A stretch of DNA of 64,000 nucleotides. Origin: Methanolobus vulcani. GTDB taxonomy: Archaea; Halobacteriota; Methanosarcinia; Methanosarcinales; Methanosarcinaceae. The DNA is taken from contig NZ_VIAQ01000012.1 in assembly GCF_006546655.1 (NCBI RefSeq), forward strand, positions 1 through 64,000. Direction: 5' to 3'. How positions within the stretch are numbered: position 1 is the stretch's first letter; every line of letters starts with the position of its first letter. The notes beneath the pieces were generated by a model. It had not been told where the DNA came from and searched no databases. It worked only from the letters and a program-made list of their open reading frames with translations. This document shows, one piece after another, positions 26,215 to 34,565 of the stretch. A program made the position numbers and the translations under genes.

Positions 26215-27114
26215 TTAAGCCGGAAGTTCAAGTTTACCGAAATTCTCTTCGTAACGTGCCTTCATGATATCCCATGTTGGAAGATCAGTTTGGCATCCGA
26301 TACTCTGAACAGCGAAAGAAGCAACTGTGGAACCGATCTTACCACAAACTTCCAGCGGGTAGCCACGTGTGTATGCAAGAAGGAATCCGGCTCTGTAAGC
26401 GTCACCTGCACCGGTTGGGTCAAGAGCTTTCACTGTAACCACAGGAATCATTACTTCAGTTCCCTTATTGTAAATTTTACTGCCGCTTGCATCATAAGTT
26501 ACAATCACGGTCTCGATCATGCTGAGAATATCATCCATTGATTTTTCGGTCATGTCACAGACACGCTGAATCTCATGCTTATTTGTAAAGAGAATATTGG
26601 TGTTTTCAAGGATGCTTTCAAGGTTTCCCCTTGAATAAGTCACAAGGTCCTGTCCGGGGTCAAATGATACGAAATTTGCCTTTTTAGCAATCCTTGCATT
26701 ATATGTTGAATCTGATGTTGCAAGGTGTACGAAATCAACTTCTGGTGGTTCAAGTTCTTTAAGTTCTATGGATGCTCCCCAGTGGAAATATGTACTCTGA
26801 TGATGGTTCTGGTCAGTGAACACAAAGGCTCTTGTGCTCTTGTGTTCTGGGAACCTGTAAAGAAGTGACAGGTCAACACCGAACTTTTCAAATTCAGCCT
26901 CATATCCTGATGAAGCAAAATCTCCTCCAACTGCGGATATAAGCTGGGCATTTCCACCAAGTATTGCGATTGCGACTGCAATATTGGCAGCTCCGCCCCC
27001 ATAATACTGGTTGTAATCTATAATAGGATGGGATTCATTGTGGACTGCAATGTTCTCAACATCAAAAAGAAGATCAATAGCTGCATGTCCTACAACAGTG
27101 ATTGCCCGGTCCAT
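26215..27114 (-). CDS. PfkB-family sugar/nucleoside kinase
   Basis: A 299-residue ribokinase-fold kinase. The N-terminal signature is GGGAANIAVAIAILGG (about 39-54). The C-terminal signature DPTGAGDAYRAGFLLAY (about 240-256) has the catalytic Asp. It transfers ATP phosphate to a sugar or nucleoside. Archaeal PfkB proteins of this sort include broad nucleoside kinases, and that is my best guess, but the substrate is not determinable. It is last in the dphB-herA-DUF357-DUF555-pfkB run and lies nine bases after the DUF555 gene. Confidence 0.85.
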   Translation of the reverse strand: MDRAITVVGHAAIDLLFDVENIAVHNESHPIIDYNQYYGGGAANIAVAIAILGGNAQLISAVGGDFASSGYEAEFEKFGVDLSLLYRFPEHKSTRAFVFTDQNHHQSTYFHWGASIELKELEPPEVDFVHLATSDSTYNARIAKKANFVSFDPGQDLVTYSRGNLESILENTNILFTNKHEIQRVCDMTEKSMDDILSMIETVIVTYDASGSKIYNKGTEVMIPVVTVKALDPTGAGDAYRAGFLLAYTRGYPLEVCGKIGSTVASFAVQSIGCQTDLPTWDIMKARYEENFGKLELPA

Positions 27115-27123
27115 GTGAACACC

Positions 27124-27465
27124 TTACTCGAATTCCTGAACATCGACAACGGCTAGAGGAACATCCCTTAATGCACGGCCGATAACTGATTTTGAAATTC
27201 TGGCTGCGTGCTCCGCGCTTTCTGCATCAAATACTTTCATTTCAAGTACAAGACCGACAATTGCGGTGTTGGCAACAATGAAAACACTGCTTAATGGCTC
27301 TTCACATGCAGAACAGAAAGTTGTTCCGATATCTACCTCTACATAGTCTAGCTTTGGATTCAAGCGCTTTCCTGCTTCAGAAATTGCAACTCCTATTGCA
27401 TCATCTGCTGATTTTACGTCTCTAACCAACCAGGCAGCTTCAAGTGTAACATGATAATTTGACAT
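27124..27465 (-). CDS. DUF555 / UPF0212 protein
   Basis: A 113-residue archaeal protein. The family signature is clear: [20 protein letters not shown], then [20 protein letters not shown], then [12 protein letters not shown] and a C-terminal helix ending [12 protein letters not shown]. The CxxC pair may bind a metal. UPF0212 is almost confined to methanogens and relatives and has no experimentally known function. It is encoded between DUF357 and the PfkB kinase with tight spacing, so it is probably cotranscribed with both. Confidence 0.85.
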   Translation of the reverse strand: MSNYHVTLEAAWLVRDVKSADDAIGVAISEAGKRLNPKLDYVEVDIGTTFCSACEEPLSSVFIVANTAIVGLVLEMKVFDAESAEHAARISKSVIGRALRDVPLAVVDVQEFE

Positions 27466-27507
27466 TAGATCTCTCCGATTTATACTTCATTTCTTCTTCA
27501 ATTTAAC

Positions 27508-27789
27508 TCATATTGTAAACAACACGTCATCATCGACGTCAAACAGGCCAAGTCTTGCTCCTGCGTCAAGCCATGCATGTCCGTAACTGAAACAGACCAG
27601 AGCATTGACAGGGTCATCAATTTCAATAAAGTGAAGACCATCATTATAATATGAACTTGCCATATTGCGATAATCTCCGGCCACTGTATACATATGAGAT
27701 TGAGGGATAGGGGCCACTTTAGCCTTTTCAAGAGCTTCCCTTAATAGTCGCTCATATCTCTTAACTTTTTCATTCAGGTCAGCAGCCAT
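27508..27789 (-). CDS. DUF357 protein
   Basis: About 93 residues, all helical. The first half is a charged amphipathic helix (LNEKVKRYERLLREALEKAK). The second half is the family core GDYRNMASSYYNDGLHFIEI then NALVCFSYGHAWLDAGARLG. DUF357 is widespread in archaea, often beside informational genes; its role is unknown. ATG 27789 with GGTGAT just before it is preferred to the TTG at 27807. It follows HerA closely and precedes DUF555. Confidence 0.85.
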   Translation of the reverse strand: MAADLNEKVKRYERLLREALEKAKVAPIPQSHMYTVAGDYRNMASSYYNDGLHFIEIDDPVNALVCFSYGHAWLDAGARLGLFDVDDDVLFTI

Positions 27790-27823
27790 ATCTATCACCC
27801 TGTTCAACAGTACTCATAGTTAA

Positions 27824-29590
27824 TTATCTGTTCGCCCGGAAAAGCTTCTTGAACAACTTTCCTCCACCCTCAGACTCCTCCGCATTTTTGCTTTCAATAC
27901 GTGGTGGCCTTGAAGGCTGTCTCTTTGGAGGAGGAGTGAAGTTTGTGTCCTGCCCCGGAGAATCAACTACGGGAATATCCAGAACATCGTGCTCATGTGC
28001 TTGCACTGTGCTTGCAACAGGCACAGCCCTGCGTACCGGAGTTGGAACTGCCGGTTCATGGCTTTGACTTGTTGCAAACTCTGGTGGTGGCGGTGGAGTT
28101 GCAGTCCTTGCAGCCTTGAGTACATTGACAGATTCTCCACCGTGCTTGGACTTTCTTATTCTTATATCTACAAGCACAGGTCTTTCGATCTCATTGCTCA
28201 CAAGCATGGCAACACCCGGGGGCAGACGCATCAGTTCTTCTTCCACATAGGATGTAACACCCTCCAGACCCTTGCTTATAGCCTTAAGGTCGTTAGGGTT
28301 TGTGACTTTCATTATAACCTGGGTTCCACATTGAGAGAGCACATTCTTGTCAACCCTGGCAGGTCTCTGTGATATTACCATCATACCAAGACCGAACTTA
28401 CGTCCCTCAGACGCGATCGTTCTGAGAATATCCGTACTTGAGGTCTTGCTGAAACCCTTTTCAGGTGCATAGTTATGCGCTTCTTCTACAACAAGCATTC
28501 CAGGTGGAATCTGGTTTAATTTGCGAGCCTCGAATAGACTTGAACAAAGGCTTGCAACTATCATGCTCTGCAGTTCCGGAGCAACTCCCTTGAAGTCGAT
28601 AACAGAAGCTTTACCCTTCTGGAATAATTCAGTGATAGAAGTAGGATTTGGCGAAAGGATATTTGTGTCCCTTATCTGTTCAAGGACATTGATAACATTC
28701 CACTTTGCCTTGCTCTTGTCGTTGCCTACTTCAAAAATAATATCCTCAATGGTGTATGTTTCCATCTCTGCACGCACTTTCTGTATTGCTTCGTACAATA
28801 TACCAGTGTGTGTGGTTGAGAAATTATCAGGGAATATCGATGTCAGATCCTTTACTGTAAGGTTCATTCCATTGAGCCTGAAAAGATCATCTGCATCAGG
28901 GTTTATTACCTTGCTTGCAGGAGTATATACTTTAATACTGTTCCCGTAACCTTTTGGTTTGACACCAAACCGCTTGAAATCCTCTTCACCGCCTTCACCT
29001 TCTACTTTCAAAGATGAATACTCGCTATGAGGATCAAGAATCAGAAGTGGAATATTCTGATCAAGCAATTCTTCCAGCAGCACTGATGCTGTATATGACT
29101 TACCGCTTCCGGTCTTTGCAAGTATACTGCAGTGTTTCTGCACAAGACTGTTGACACTTAACTGTACTTTGATATTGGTACCTTCAAGCATACCGATATT
29201 CATTTCGTTGCCTGTAAGTCCAAGCACTGATCTTGTAAGTCCCTCGTCTGCCGCAAAAATAGGGCTTCCCGGACTGAAAGGAATCACAGGTGCACGAAGC
29301 ATTCCGGTCTCGTCCCTTGAACCGATAATTGTTACTTCGGCAACTATCTTGTCATCGCTTTTATCAGCGCGTTGTCCCTTCATCGCTTCTTCGATAGAAA
29401 ATGAATCACTGTACCTTTTGATGGCCATTACCTGACCAAGTACCCATGTGTGATCTTTCTCGTCCGATGACGCATCATGCCATACTTTGACGTATGCGCC
29501 CCTGTATACTTTGGAACTGTCAAAAACCATTACTTTAAACTCAAAGGTTCCTGTTTCTCCAAAAATAACGCCTACTGAACCTCTTACCAT
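27824..29590 (-). CDS. herA: HerA-type DNA translocase/helicase ATPase
   Basis: A 588-residue ATPase. The N-terminal HAS-barrel spans about 1-110. The RecA-like domain has Walker A AKTGSGKSYTASVLLEEL (about 158-176), Walker B GMLVVEEAHNYAPE near 365, and the sensor/arginine region ISQRPARVDKNVLSQC. The last 90 residues are a Pro-rich, disordered tail ending in a basic patch (KLFKKLFRANR). HerA forms hexamers that act with NurA in DNA end resection. NurA is not adjacent here. The proline-rich tail is an addition to the core fold. It is in the same run as dphB and DUF357. Confidence 0.88.
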   Translation of the reverse strand: MVRGSVGVIFGETGTFEFKVMVFDSSKVYRGAYVKVWHDASSDEKDHTWVLGQVMAIKRYSDSFSIEEAMKGQRADKSDDKIVAEVTIIGSRDETGMLRAPVIPFSPGSPIFAADEGLTRSVLGLTGNEMNIGMLEGTNIKVQLSVNSLVQKHCSILAKTGSGKSYTASVLLEELLDQNIPLLILDPHSEYSSLKVEGEGGEEDFKRFGVKPKGYGNSIKVYTPASKVINPDADDLFRLNGMNLTVKDLTSIFPDNFSTTHTGILYEAIQKVRAEMETYTIEDIIFEVGNDKSKAKWNVINVLEQIRDTNILSPNPTSITELFQKGKASVIDFKGVAPELQSMIVASLCSSLFEARKLNQIPPGMLVVEEAHNYAPEKGFSKTSSTDILRTIASEGRKFGLGMMVISQRPARVDKNVLSQCGTQVIMKVTNPNDLKAISKGLEGVTSYVEEELMRLPPGVAMLVSNEIERPVLVDIRIRKSKHGGESVNVLKAARTATPPPPPEFATSQSHEPAVPTPVRRAVPVASTVQAHEHDVLDIPVVDSPGQDTNFTPPPKRQPSRPPRIESKNAEESEGGGKLFKKLFRANR

Positions 29591-29652
29591 TTTTCATCCC
29601 TCAAATTCATGGTCTTCGGTATTATGTTTATTATGTGTTATTATATCTTCCC

Positions 29653-30456
29653 TCAGTCATCAAGTCCTTCAAGTATCTCAGCAGGTGCGCCCAGTAATTC
29701 CACAAGGGCTTCTGCTTCTATAAAATGAAGGGACGCAGGAATAACCAGTATGTGAAGAGGTTCTCCGAAATCATCTTCCTTTAGATCATGAGCGTATCCT
29801 GCCTTAACAACTGGAGCTTCTGAACCTGCTCTGGCAATGCCCACAGCAATGGCATTCTCCATCACACCTTCACCTCGTTTTTCCTCTACCTGAAGAAGCA
29901 ATGAAAGTGCCTGGTTTATTGTCATATATCCTTTGTCCTTATCGATATCAAGGAAAACAAGGGTATGCATATTGTGCTCTTTGTTAAGTTTAATAGTATC
30001 ATAAGGAGTTTCAGATATGACTGTAATACCACGGCTGCTGGTATATGGATGAGGAATGGTTGATGCTTTTCCAAAACGATAATTCTGGAGGCATGACAGA
30101 CCACAAATCGCCGAGGCAATGGATGAACCGTGTATAAGTTTAGTCTCGATACCAAGGTTCTTTGCACGCAGTCTCAGGTCAACATGAGTTGTGGAAACCA
30201 TGGTGTCTCCTCCAGTGAGAAAAGCCACGTTCTTATCTTTAGCTTCGGCAAGCCAGTCAGGAGATATTTCCACATCTTCCCTGTAAAGCAGGTTGACCTT
30301 CTTCCCATAGAGTGATTCCATTTCTTCCAATGAGCTACCCATCAGTCTTGATGTGTAGAATTCAGCAAATACCATATCAGCATTTTTTATAGCTTCAAGT
30401 CCTTTCAGGGAGATATCTTTCTCGTCAAAAAGGCCAAGTCCTATGAAAGTGAGCAT
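29653..30456 (-). CDS. dphB: diphthine synthase
   Basis: A 267-residue SAM-dependent methyltransferase of the tetrapyrrole-methylase fold. It opens with MLTFIGLGLFDEKDISLKGL and has AEFYTSRL, then FLTGGDTMVSTTHVDLRLRA, then HGSSIASAICGLSCLQNYRF, all landmarks of archaeal DphB. It methylates the modified histidine of elongation factor 2 to make diphthine. It is the first gene of the minus-strand housekeeping run and is divergent from the thermosome. Confidence 0.93.
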   Translation of the reverse strand: MLTFIGLGLFDEKDISLKGLEAIKNADMVFAEFYTSRLMGSSLEEMESLYGKKVNLLYREDVEISPDWLAEAKDKNVAFLTGGDTMVSTTHVDLRLRAKNLGIETKLIHGSSIASAICGLSCLQNYRFGKASTIPHPYTSSRGITVISETPYDTIKLNKEHNMHTLVFLDIDKDKGYMTINQALSLLLQVEEKRGEGVMENAIAVGIARAGSEAPVVKAGYAHDLKEDDFGEPLHILVIPASLHFIEAEALVELLGAPAEILEGLDD

Positions 30457-30628
30457 AGTTCGCAGATATGTCCTTATGGGATAAATGCTTTGAGAACAGA
30501 GAGTGATATGGGATGGGAGTAGAGACTCGCAATGTTTTTATAGAACCACATACAGTTAGTTTCACTCGTATATTATACTGACAAATTATACTACTATAAT
30601 TTATTTATACTATTGGAGGTCCGAAGTC

Positions 30629-32257
30629 ATGGCAGGATATGGTAATCAACCAATAATCATCGTTGATCCAAGTAAAGAGCGCACAACAGGTAAAGACGCA
30701 TTATCAATGAATATCGCTTCTGCAAAAGCAGTTGCAAGCATTGTGAAAACAACCCTTGGTCCAAAAGGTATGGACAAGATGATGGTAAACATCATGGGTG
30801 ATATAACCCTGACAAACGACGGTGCAACAATTCTTGAGGAAATGGAAATCGAGCACCCAACCGCAAGAATGATCGTCGAGGTTGCAAAGACACAGGAAAA
30901 GATGGCAGGCGACGGTACCACCAGTGCTGTTGTAATGGCTGGCGCACTGCTCGATAAAGCGCAGAAACTCATTGATACCGGTGTTCACCCAACAGTCCTT
31001 GTAAAAGGTTACACAATGGCAACTGAGAAAGCTCTTGAGACACTCAAGGACTACGCGATAACAATTGAGAAAACAGACAGGGAAATGCTTGAGAAGATCG
31101 CAAATACATCCATCACAGGAAAAGCATCTGAAATGGCAAGGGGTCACCTTGCAAATATCTGTGTTGATGCAATCTATGCTATTGAGAATGAAGGAAAGGT
31201 CGATGTTGACAAGGACATTGTAATGGCAAAGGAAGTTGGTGGAACCCTCGATGATACTGAGCTTATCAACGGTATTTCCATCAGGAAAGAAGCACTTCAC
31301 AATGAAATGCCACGCCGCATTGAAAATGCAAAGATCGCTCTTATTGATACTGAACTTGTGTTCGCAAAGACAAACACAACATCCAAACTCCATGTTGACA
31401 GTGCTGAACAGTTGTTCGATTTCAAGGAACAGGAGAAAGCAAACTTCAGGGCAACTATCCAGAAGATCATTGACACCGGAGCAAACGTTGTATTCTGTTC
31501 AAAGAAGATAGAAGATTATGCACTCCACTTCTTCAAGGAAGCTAACATGTATGCAACAAGACGTGTCAAGGATGAGGACATGGAAGTACTTTCATACTCA
31601 ACCGGTGCAGCTCTTGTAAGGAATGTCAATGAAATTACAGCTGATGACCTTGGATACGCAGAACTTGTCGAGCAGGAAGACGAGCATGAGGAGAAGACCT
31701 ACATCAAGGGATTCAAAGATGCAAGAACCATGACAATTCTCATAAAAGGTGGTACAGAGCATGTTACTGACAACATCGAGCGTGTGTTCGATGATGCACT
31801 CCACGTGGTCAAGTCAGTATACGAGGATGGTACCATCGTACCTGGTGGCGGTGCTTCTGAGATAGAGGTCGCACAGGCACTCAGGAAATATGCAGCAACC
31901 ATCGAAGGTCGTGAACAGCTTGCAATCAGTGCATTCGCTGATGCAGTTGAAGAGCTTCCAAAGGCAATTGCTGAAAACTGTGGTTTTGACACAATTGACA
32001 CTATAATCAACCTCCGTGCAAAACACGGAACAGTGAAGAATGCAGGTCTTGATGTGGAAACCGGAGATGTTATTGACATGCTGGGCAAAGGCATTGTCGA
32101 TCCTCTCAGAGTCAAGACACAGGCAATCAAGTCTGCATCAGAAGCAGCAATTATTGTACTTCGTGTTGATGATATGCTCCGTGCAAAGGAACAGGCTATG
32201 ATGGATGTCAAACCTGAGCACAACGTACACAATTACGATGCAACAGGTATGTTGTAA
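30629..32257 (+). CDS. thsA: thermosome (group II chaperonin) subunit
   Basis: A 542-residue subunit. The equatorial ATP site has [22 protein letters not shown] and [15 protein letters not shown]. The apical domain is in the middle (residues about 220-370). The C-terminal equatorial half has [17 protein letters not shown] and ends DATGML without the Gly-Gly-Met repeats of many thermosomes. It folds proteins in an eight- or nine-membered double ring. A strong GGAGGT ribosome site (30615-30620) precedes ATG 30629, and TATA-like sequences occur at about 30570-30605. The region upstream is shared with divergent dphB. Confidence 0.95.
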   Translation: MAGYGNQPIIIVDPSKERTTGKDALSMNIASAKAVASIVKTTLGPKGMDKMMVNIMGDITLTNDGATILEEMEIEHPTARMIVEVAKTQEKMAGDGTTSAVVMAGALLDKAQKLIDTGVHPTVLVKGYTMATEKALETLKDYAITIEKTDREMLEKIANTSITGKASEMARGHLANICVDAIYAIENEGKVDVDKDIVMAKEVGGTLDDTELINGISIRKEALHNEMPRRIENAKIALIDTELVFAKTNTTSKLHVDSAEQLFDFKEQEKANFRATIQKIIDTGANVVFCSKKIEDYALHFFKEANMYATRRVKDEDMEVLSYSTGAALVRNVNEITADDLGYAELVEQEDEHEEKTYIKGFKDARTMTILIKGGTEHVTDNIERVFDDALHVVKSVYEDGTIVPGGGASEIEVAQALRKYAATIEGREQLAISAFADAVEELPKAIAENCGFDTIDTIINLRAKHGTVKNAGLDVETGDVIDMLGKGIVDPLRVKTQAIKSASEAAIIVLRVDDMLRAKEQAMMDVKPEHNVHNYDATGML

Positions 32258-32420
32258 AGAGGTTATTACCTCTTACATTCATTTTTTTCTGTTTTCATTT
32301 CTTATCTTTTTTGAGTTTTATACCCTATTTTGGATTAATCCGGAATTTCCTGTTTCTTATATTGGCAATCCTGTTTCAGAAAAGAAAGAACATTAACCAG
32401 CTATTAAATCGATGTAAGTC

Positions 32421-32487
32421 ATATGAGAGGATATGAGAACATATGAATGAAATGATTAATCGTGATAAATAACGAAACCTATAAATA
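32421..32487 (+). promoter_or_regulatory. promoter of micro-protein gene 1 with phased boxes
   Basis: ATATGA occurs at 32421, 32431 and 32441 with an exact 10-bp period. It is followed by ATGATTAATCGT (32452-32463) and the TATA box TATAAATA (32480-32487). The ATG lies 38 bases beyond the start of the TATA box. The same arrangement recurs at 32872-32939. Confidence 0.7.
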
Positions 32488-32505
32488 CCATGTAAGAATG
32501 GTGTA

Positions 32506-32521
32506 TCATGATAAATCATGA
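32506..32521 (+). promoter_or_regulatory. start-codon hairpin or operator repeat, copy 1
   Basis: TCATGA-TAAA-TCATGA: two palindromic hexamers separated by TAAA. As RNA they can pair with each other, placing the start codon (32518-32520) in the stem. The start of transcription expected from the TATA box falls near 32508-32512, so the left arm may be partly outside the message. The element is repeated exactly before copy 2. Confidence 0.55.
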
Positions 32522-32622
32522 CAGAACAATACTACAACAACAACATTAACCTCCGAAAGTTTGCAACTATGCTGATGGCTCTTACCGCTACAATGGTAGG
32601 ATACTATTCCTTCATGGCATGA
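32518..32622 (+). CDS. 34-residue membrane micro-protein, copy 1
   Basis: ATG at 32518 opens a 34-codon frame closing with TGA at 32620-32622. The protein starts MTEQYYNNNINLRKFATMLM and ends in a hydrophobic helix (residues about 14-34, MLMALTATMVGYYSFMA). So it has a short polar, tyrosine- and asparagine-rich N-terminus followed by one membrane span. Copy 2, at 32969-33070, has the same opening MTEQYYNN and the same architecture with synonymous codon differences, which argues for translation. There is no strong ribosome site; the TATA box 38 bases upstream implies a very short leader. I do not recognise a family. Confidence 0.65.
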   Translation: MTEQYYNNNINLRKFATMLMALTATMVGYYSFMA

Positions 32623-32870
32623 TTTGTAAGTGAATCTGCCATGAAAACATTTCTTTAAACCCCTTTACGTTTTTATATAATAAGATATTCTTCTTTTAAT
32701 CATTCGTTTTTGAAAAATCATATACCTGATATTTTCAGCGCATGAAGTAAAAGATGATGAAAATAACATAATTTTTTGTTTATTTTCTTTTAAATTTGTA
32801 CTTTTTTATGCCGAATTTTCTTAGATAACAGATAAAAACAGACAAATGCAAAGCGGGCGACATTGCAAAA
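32623..32870. other. AT-rich spacer between the two micro-protein units
   Basis: T-rich blocks (for example TTTTATATAATAAG near 32670 and a long T-rich run near 32775-32815) could end transcription of copy 1. No further open frame with the MTEQYY opening is seen. Confidence 0.4.
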
Positions 32871-32871
32871 G

Positions 32872-32939
32872 ATATGAGAAGATATTATAAGATATGAATA
32901 GTAATGATTAATCATGATGAATTGCAAAACGTATAAATA
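32872..32939 (+). promoter_or_regulatory. promoter of micro-protein gene 2 with phased boxes
   Basis: ATATGA at 32872, ATATTA at 32882 and ATATGA at 32892 repeat every 10 bp. The perfect palindrome ATGATTAATCAT (32904-32915) follows, and the TATA box TATAAATA is at 32932-32939. Spacing from palindrome to TATA (17 bases) is the same as in copy 1, and TATA to ATG is 37 against 38. Confidence 0.7.
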
Positions 32940-32956
32940 GATTGATCCAAGAAGAG

Positions 32957-32972
32957 TCATGATAAATCATGA
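32957..32972 (+). promoter_or_regulatory. start-codon hairpin or operator repeat, copy 2
   Basis: The same TCATGA-TAAA-TCATGA element as at 32506-32521, again with the ATG (32969-32971) inside the right arm. Identity over this element is complete between the copies while flanking bases differ. Confidence 0.55.
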
Positions 32973-33070
32973 CAGAACAATATTACAACAATTACATAGA
33001 CCTCAGTAAATTTGCTGCAATACTAACCGCTTTTGCAACTGTAATAATACTTTATTCATTCATTTCATGA
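32969..33070 (+). CDS. 33-residue membrane micro-protein, copy 2
   Basis: ATG 32969 opens 33 codons ending in TGA at 33068-33070. The protein opens MTEQYYNNYIDLSKFAAILT and continues as a hydrophobic helix (AFATVIILYSFIS). It shares MTEQYYNN, a following I-x-L, KFA and the terminal Y-S-F pattern with copy 1, so roughly half the residues are identical. Codons for conserved residues differ at third positions (TAC/TAT, AAC/AAT). A single-span membrane peptide with a polar N-terminus is predicted. Function unknown; subunit of a membrane complex, stress peptide or toxin-like peptide are all possible. Confidence 0.65.
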   Translation: MTEQYYNNYIDLSKFAAILTAFATVIILYSFIS

Positions 33071-33174
33071 ACAATGGTCTGGCACAGAAAAGTTCAGTAT
33101 TAAATTGATCTTTATCCAATGCATCAAAATGAGATTGGATTATGGGCTTTCTGCATTTATCCCTTTACAGGAGA

Positions 33175-33771
33175 TTAGATATCATCATCTGAAAGACCAT
33201 AAAATATCTTATAATCTTCAATTGCTTTTCTTGCCTGCTTTGGATACATGTCAAGCATGTAGTAAAGGAACTCATCCCTTGAAGTGAACTCTTTCATCCT
33301 GTTAATTAGCTTTCTGGCATATTCCTTTGAATCATGGTTCTCTTTCTGAATCTCAAAAGTAAGGCAGAGTGCATCCTGTGGAAAATATTTCCTGCGTATA
33401 TACGGAGCCACAGAACCCATAAGTACATCGTGGTCAAGTCTGCTGAAAGCCGGAACACCGATGCGTTCCAGTCTTGTAGAACCTGTTAGAGATTCTAGAT
33501 TTTCAGCGGAGTATGAATGAATCTCAATGTAGACATCGGGCCTGAGTTCTTCCACAGCTTCAATGATCGGAATTCCAATTTCTGAAAAATACCTTTCATC
33601 CAGTGTTGAGATGTAATTACCATTATTAACAAGCGGTATAACTGCAAGAGTACCTTTTTGTGGAGCTTCTATATTTTCAAGAATATCTGAGGTATCTTTC
33701 CATTCATCACCGTGCAGGCCTGCCACAAAAAGCCTGACAGGTTCTCCTTCTCCAAGTATCCTGTATGCCAT
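33175..33771 (-). CDS. DUF2119 protein (deacylase-like fold)
   Basis: About 198 residues. The family markers are LFVAGLHGDEWKDTSDILEN, AVIPLVNNGNYISTLD and YIEIHSYSAENLESLTG, which echo the zinc ligands (HxxE...H) of the M14/succinylglutamate-desuccinylase fold, with CLTFEIQKEN near the end. DUF2119 is found in methanogens and has no proven function; a zinc-dependent amide hydrolase is a reasonable inference. ATG 33771, just after GAGGTTA, is chosen over TTG 33780. It is downstream of the TlyA-like gene on the same strand. Confidence 0.82.
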   Translation of the reverse strand: MAYRILGEGEPVRLFVAGLHGDEWKDTSDILENIEAPQKGTLAVIPLVNNGNYISTLDERYFSEIGIPIIEAVEELRPDVYIEIHSYSAENLESLTGSTRLERIGVPAFSRLDHDVLMGSVAPYIRRKYFPQDALCLTFEIQKENHDSKEYARKLINRMKEFTSRDEFLYYMLDMYPKQARKAIEDYKIFYGLSDDDI

Positions 33772-33816
33772 TAACCTCAACTCATTTTTACTCTCGGGTT
33801 CATTCTTCGACAGATT

Positions 33817-34473
33817 TCACGTTTTCTGTGCGATTATGTAAATCTCCTGCCTTTCCGAATCCAGGACATCAAGTACCCTCACGCCAAGAGACTCAACTTT
33901 AGCAAGTATGGGTTTACTGTTCTTCTCTTTTCCCATTTTGATGACCTGAAGCAATTTCCCATTGTCCCTTAACAGCGGTAATACTCTTTCAAGGGCTGCC
34001 AGCGAGTCCATCGGTTCAAGCGTCATGTCACTGAGAATCACATCCACCGGCTCCGGTGACATCTCATCAAGAGGAATCTGGAACACATCACCAAACATCA
34101 CAGATACATTCTCCTTTTCACTGACAACTTTGCCAAGTTCAGTATCAAAATCCCTGCTGAATTCCACACCCTTCACAGACGAGGCGATCTCAGATGCCAT
34201 CATCAGAAATCCTCCTGCACTGGAACCAAGGTCAAGTACACGGTCACCAAGAGAGATCACACCTGTTTCATCCTGAATTCTTTTTAGCTTGAAGTAACCT
34301 CTGGGCATATCCAGTCCCTCGTCAACATCAATCTCTGAATCTGCACTGATGTCTTTTGAGGGCTTTTTGACAACTGTGCCATCAACCCTGACACTTCCGT
34401 TGAGTATGGCTGTCTTGGCCCGTCCCCGCGATTTAAAGAGTCCTGTTTCAACAAGGTATGCGTCCAGTCTCAT
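33817..34473 (-). CDS. S4-domain FtsJ/TlyA-type RNA methyltransferase
   Basis: A 218-residue protein. The S4 RNA-binding domain covers about 1-55 (MRLDAYLVETGLFKSRGRAK). The Rossmann methyltransferase domain covers about 60-215, with the SAM motif VLDLGSSAGGFLMMASEIA and the acidic motif VDVILSDMTLEPMDS. The TlyA/RrmJ-like arrangement suggests 2'-O-methylation of ribosomal RNA. The active-site tetrad is not fully confirmed by eye. It starts with ATG and is followed at 45 bases by DUF2119, probably in one operon. Confidence 0.83.
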   Translation of the reverse strand: MRLDAYLVETGLFKSRGRAKTAILNGSVRVDGTVVKKPSKDISADSEIDVDEGLDMPRGYFKLKRIQDETGVISLGDRVLDLGSSAGGFLMMASEIASSVKGVEFSRDFDTELGKVVSEKENVSVMFGDVFQIPLDEMSPEPVDVILSDMTLEPMDSLAALERVLPLLRDNGKLLQVIKMGKEKNSKPILAKVESLGVRVLDVLDSERQEIYIIAQKT

Positions 34474-34565
34474 GGTTCAATTAATAAGGAAACGTACTAT
34501 TTATATTGTAGTTCCGCATTGAACGGAAAAATTTCACAAGAGATGCACTTCTCAGGAACTGTATA

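Noticed and set aside
31814-32232. Long minus-strand frames inside the thermosome gene
   Set aside because: Shadows of the thermosome coding strand; no ribosome sites or domains.
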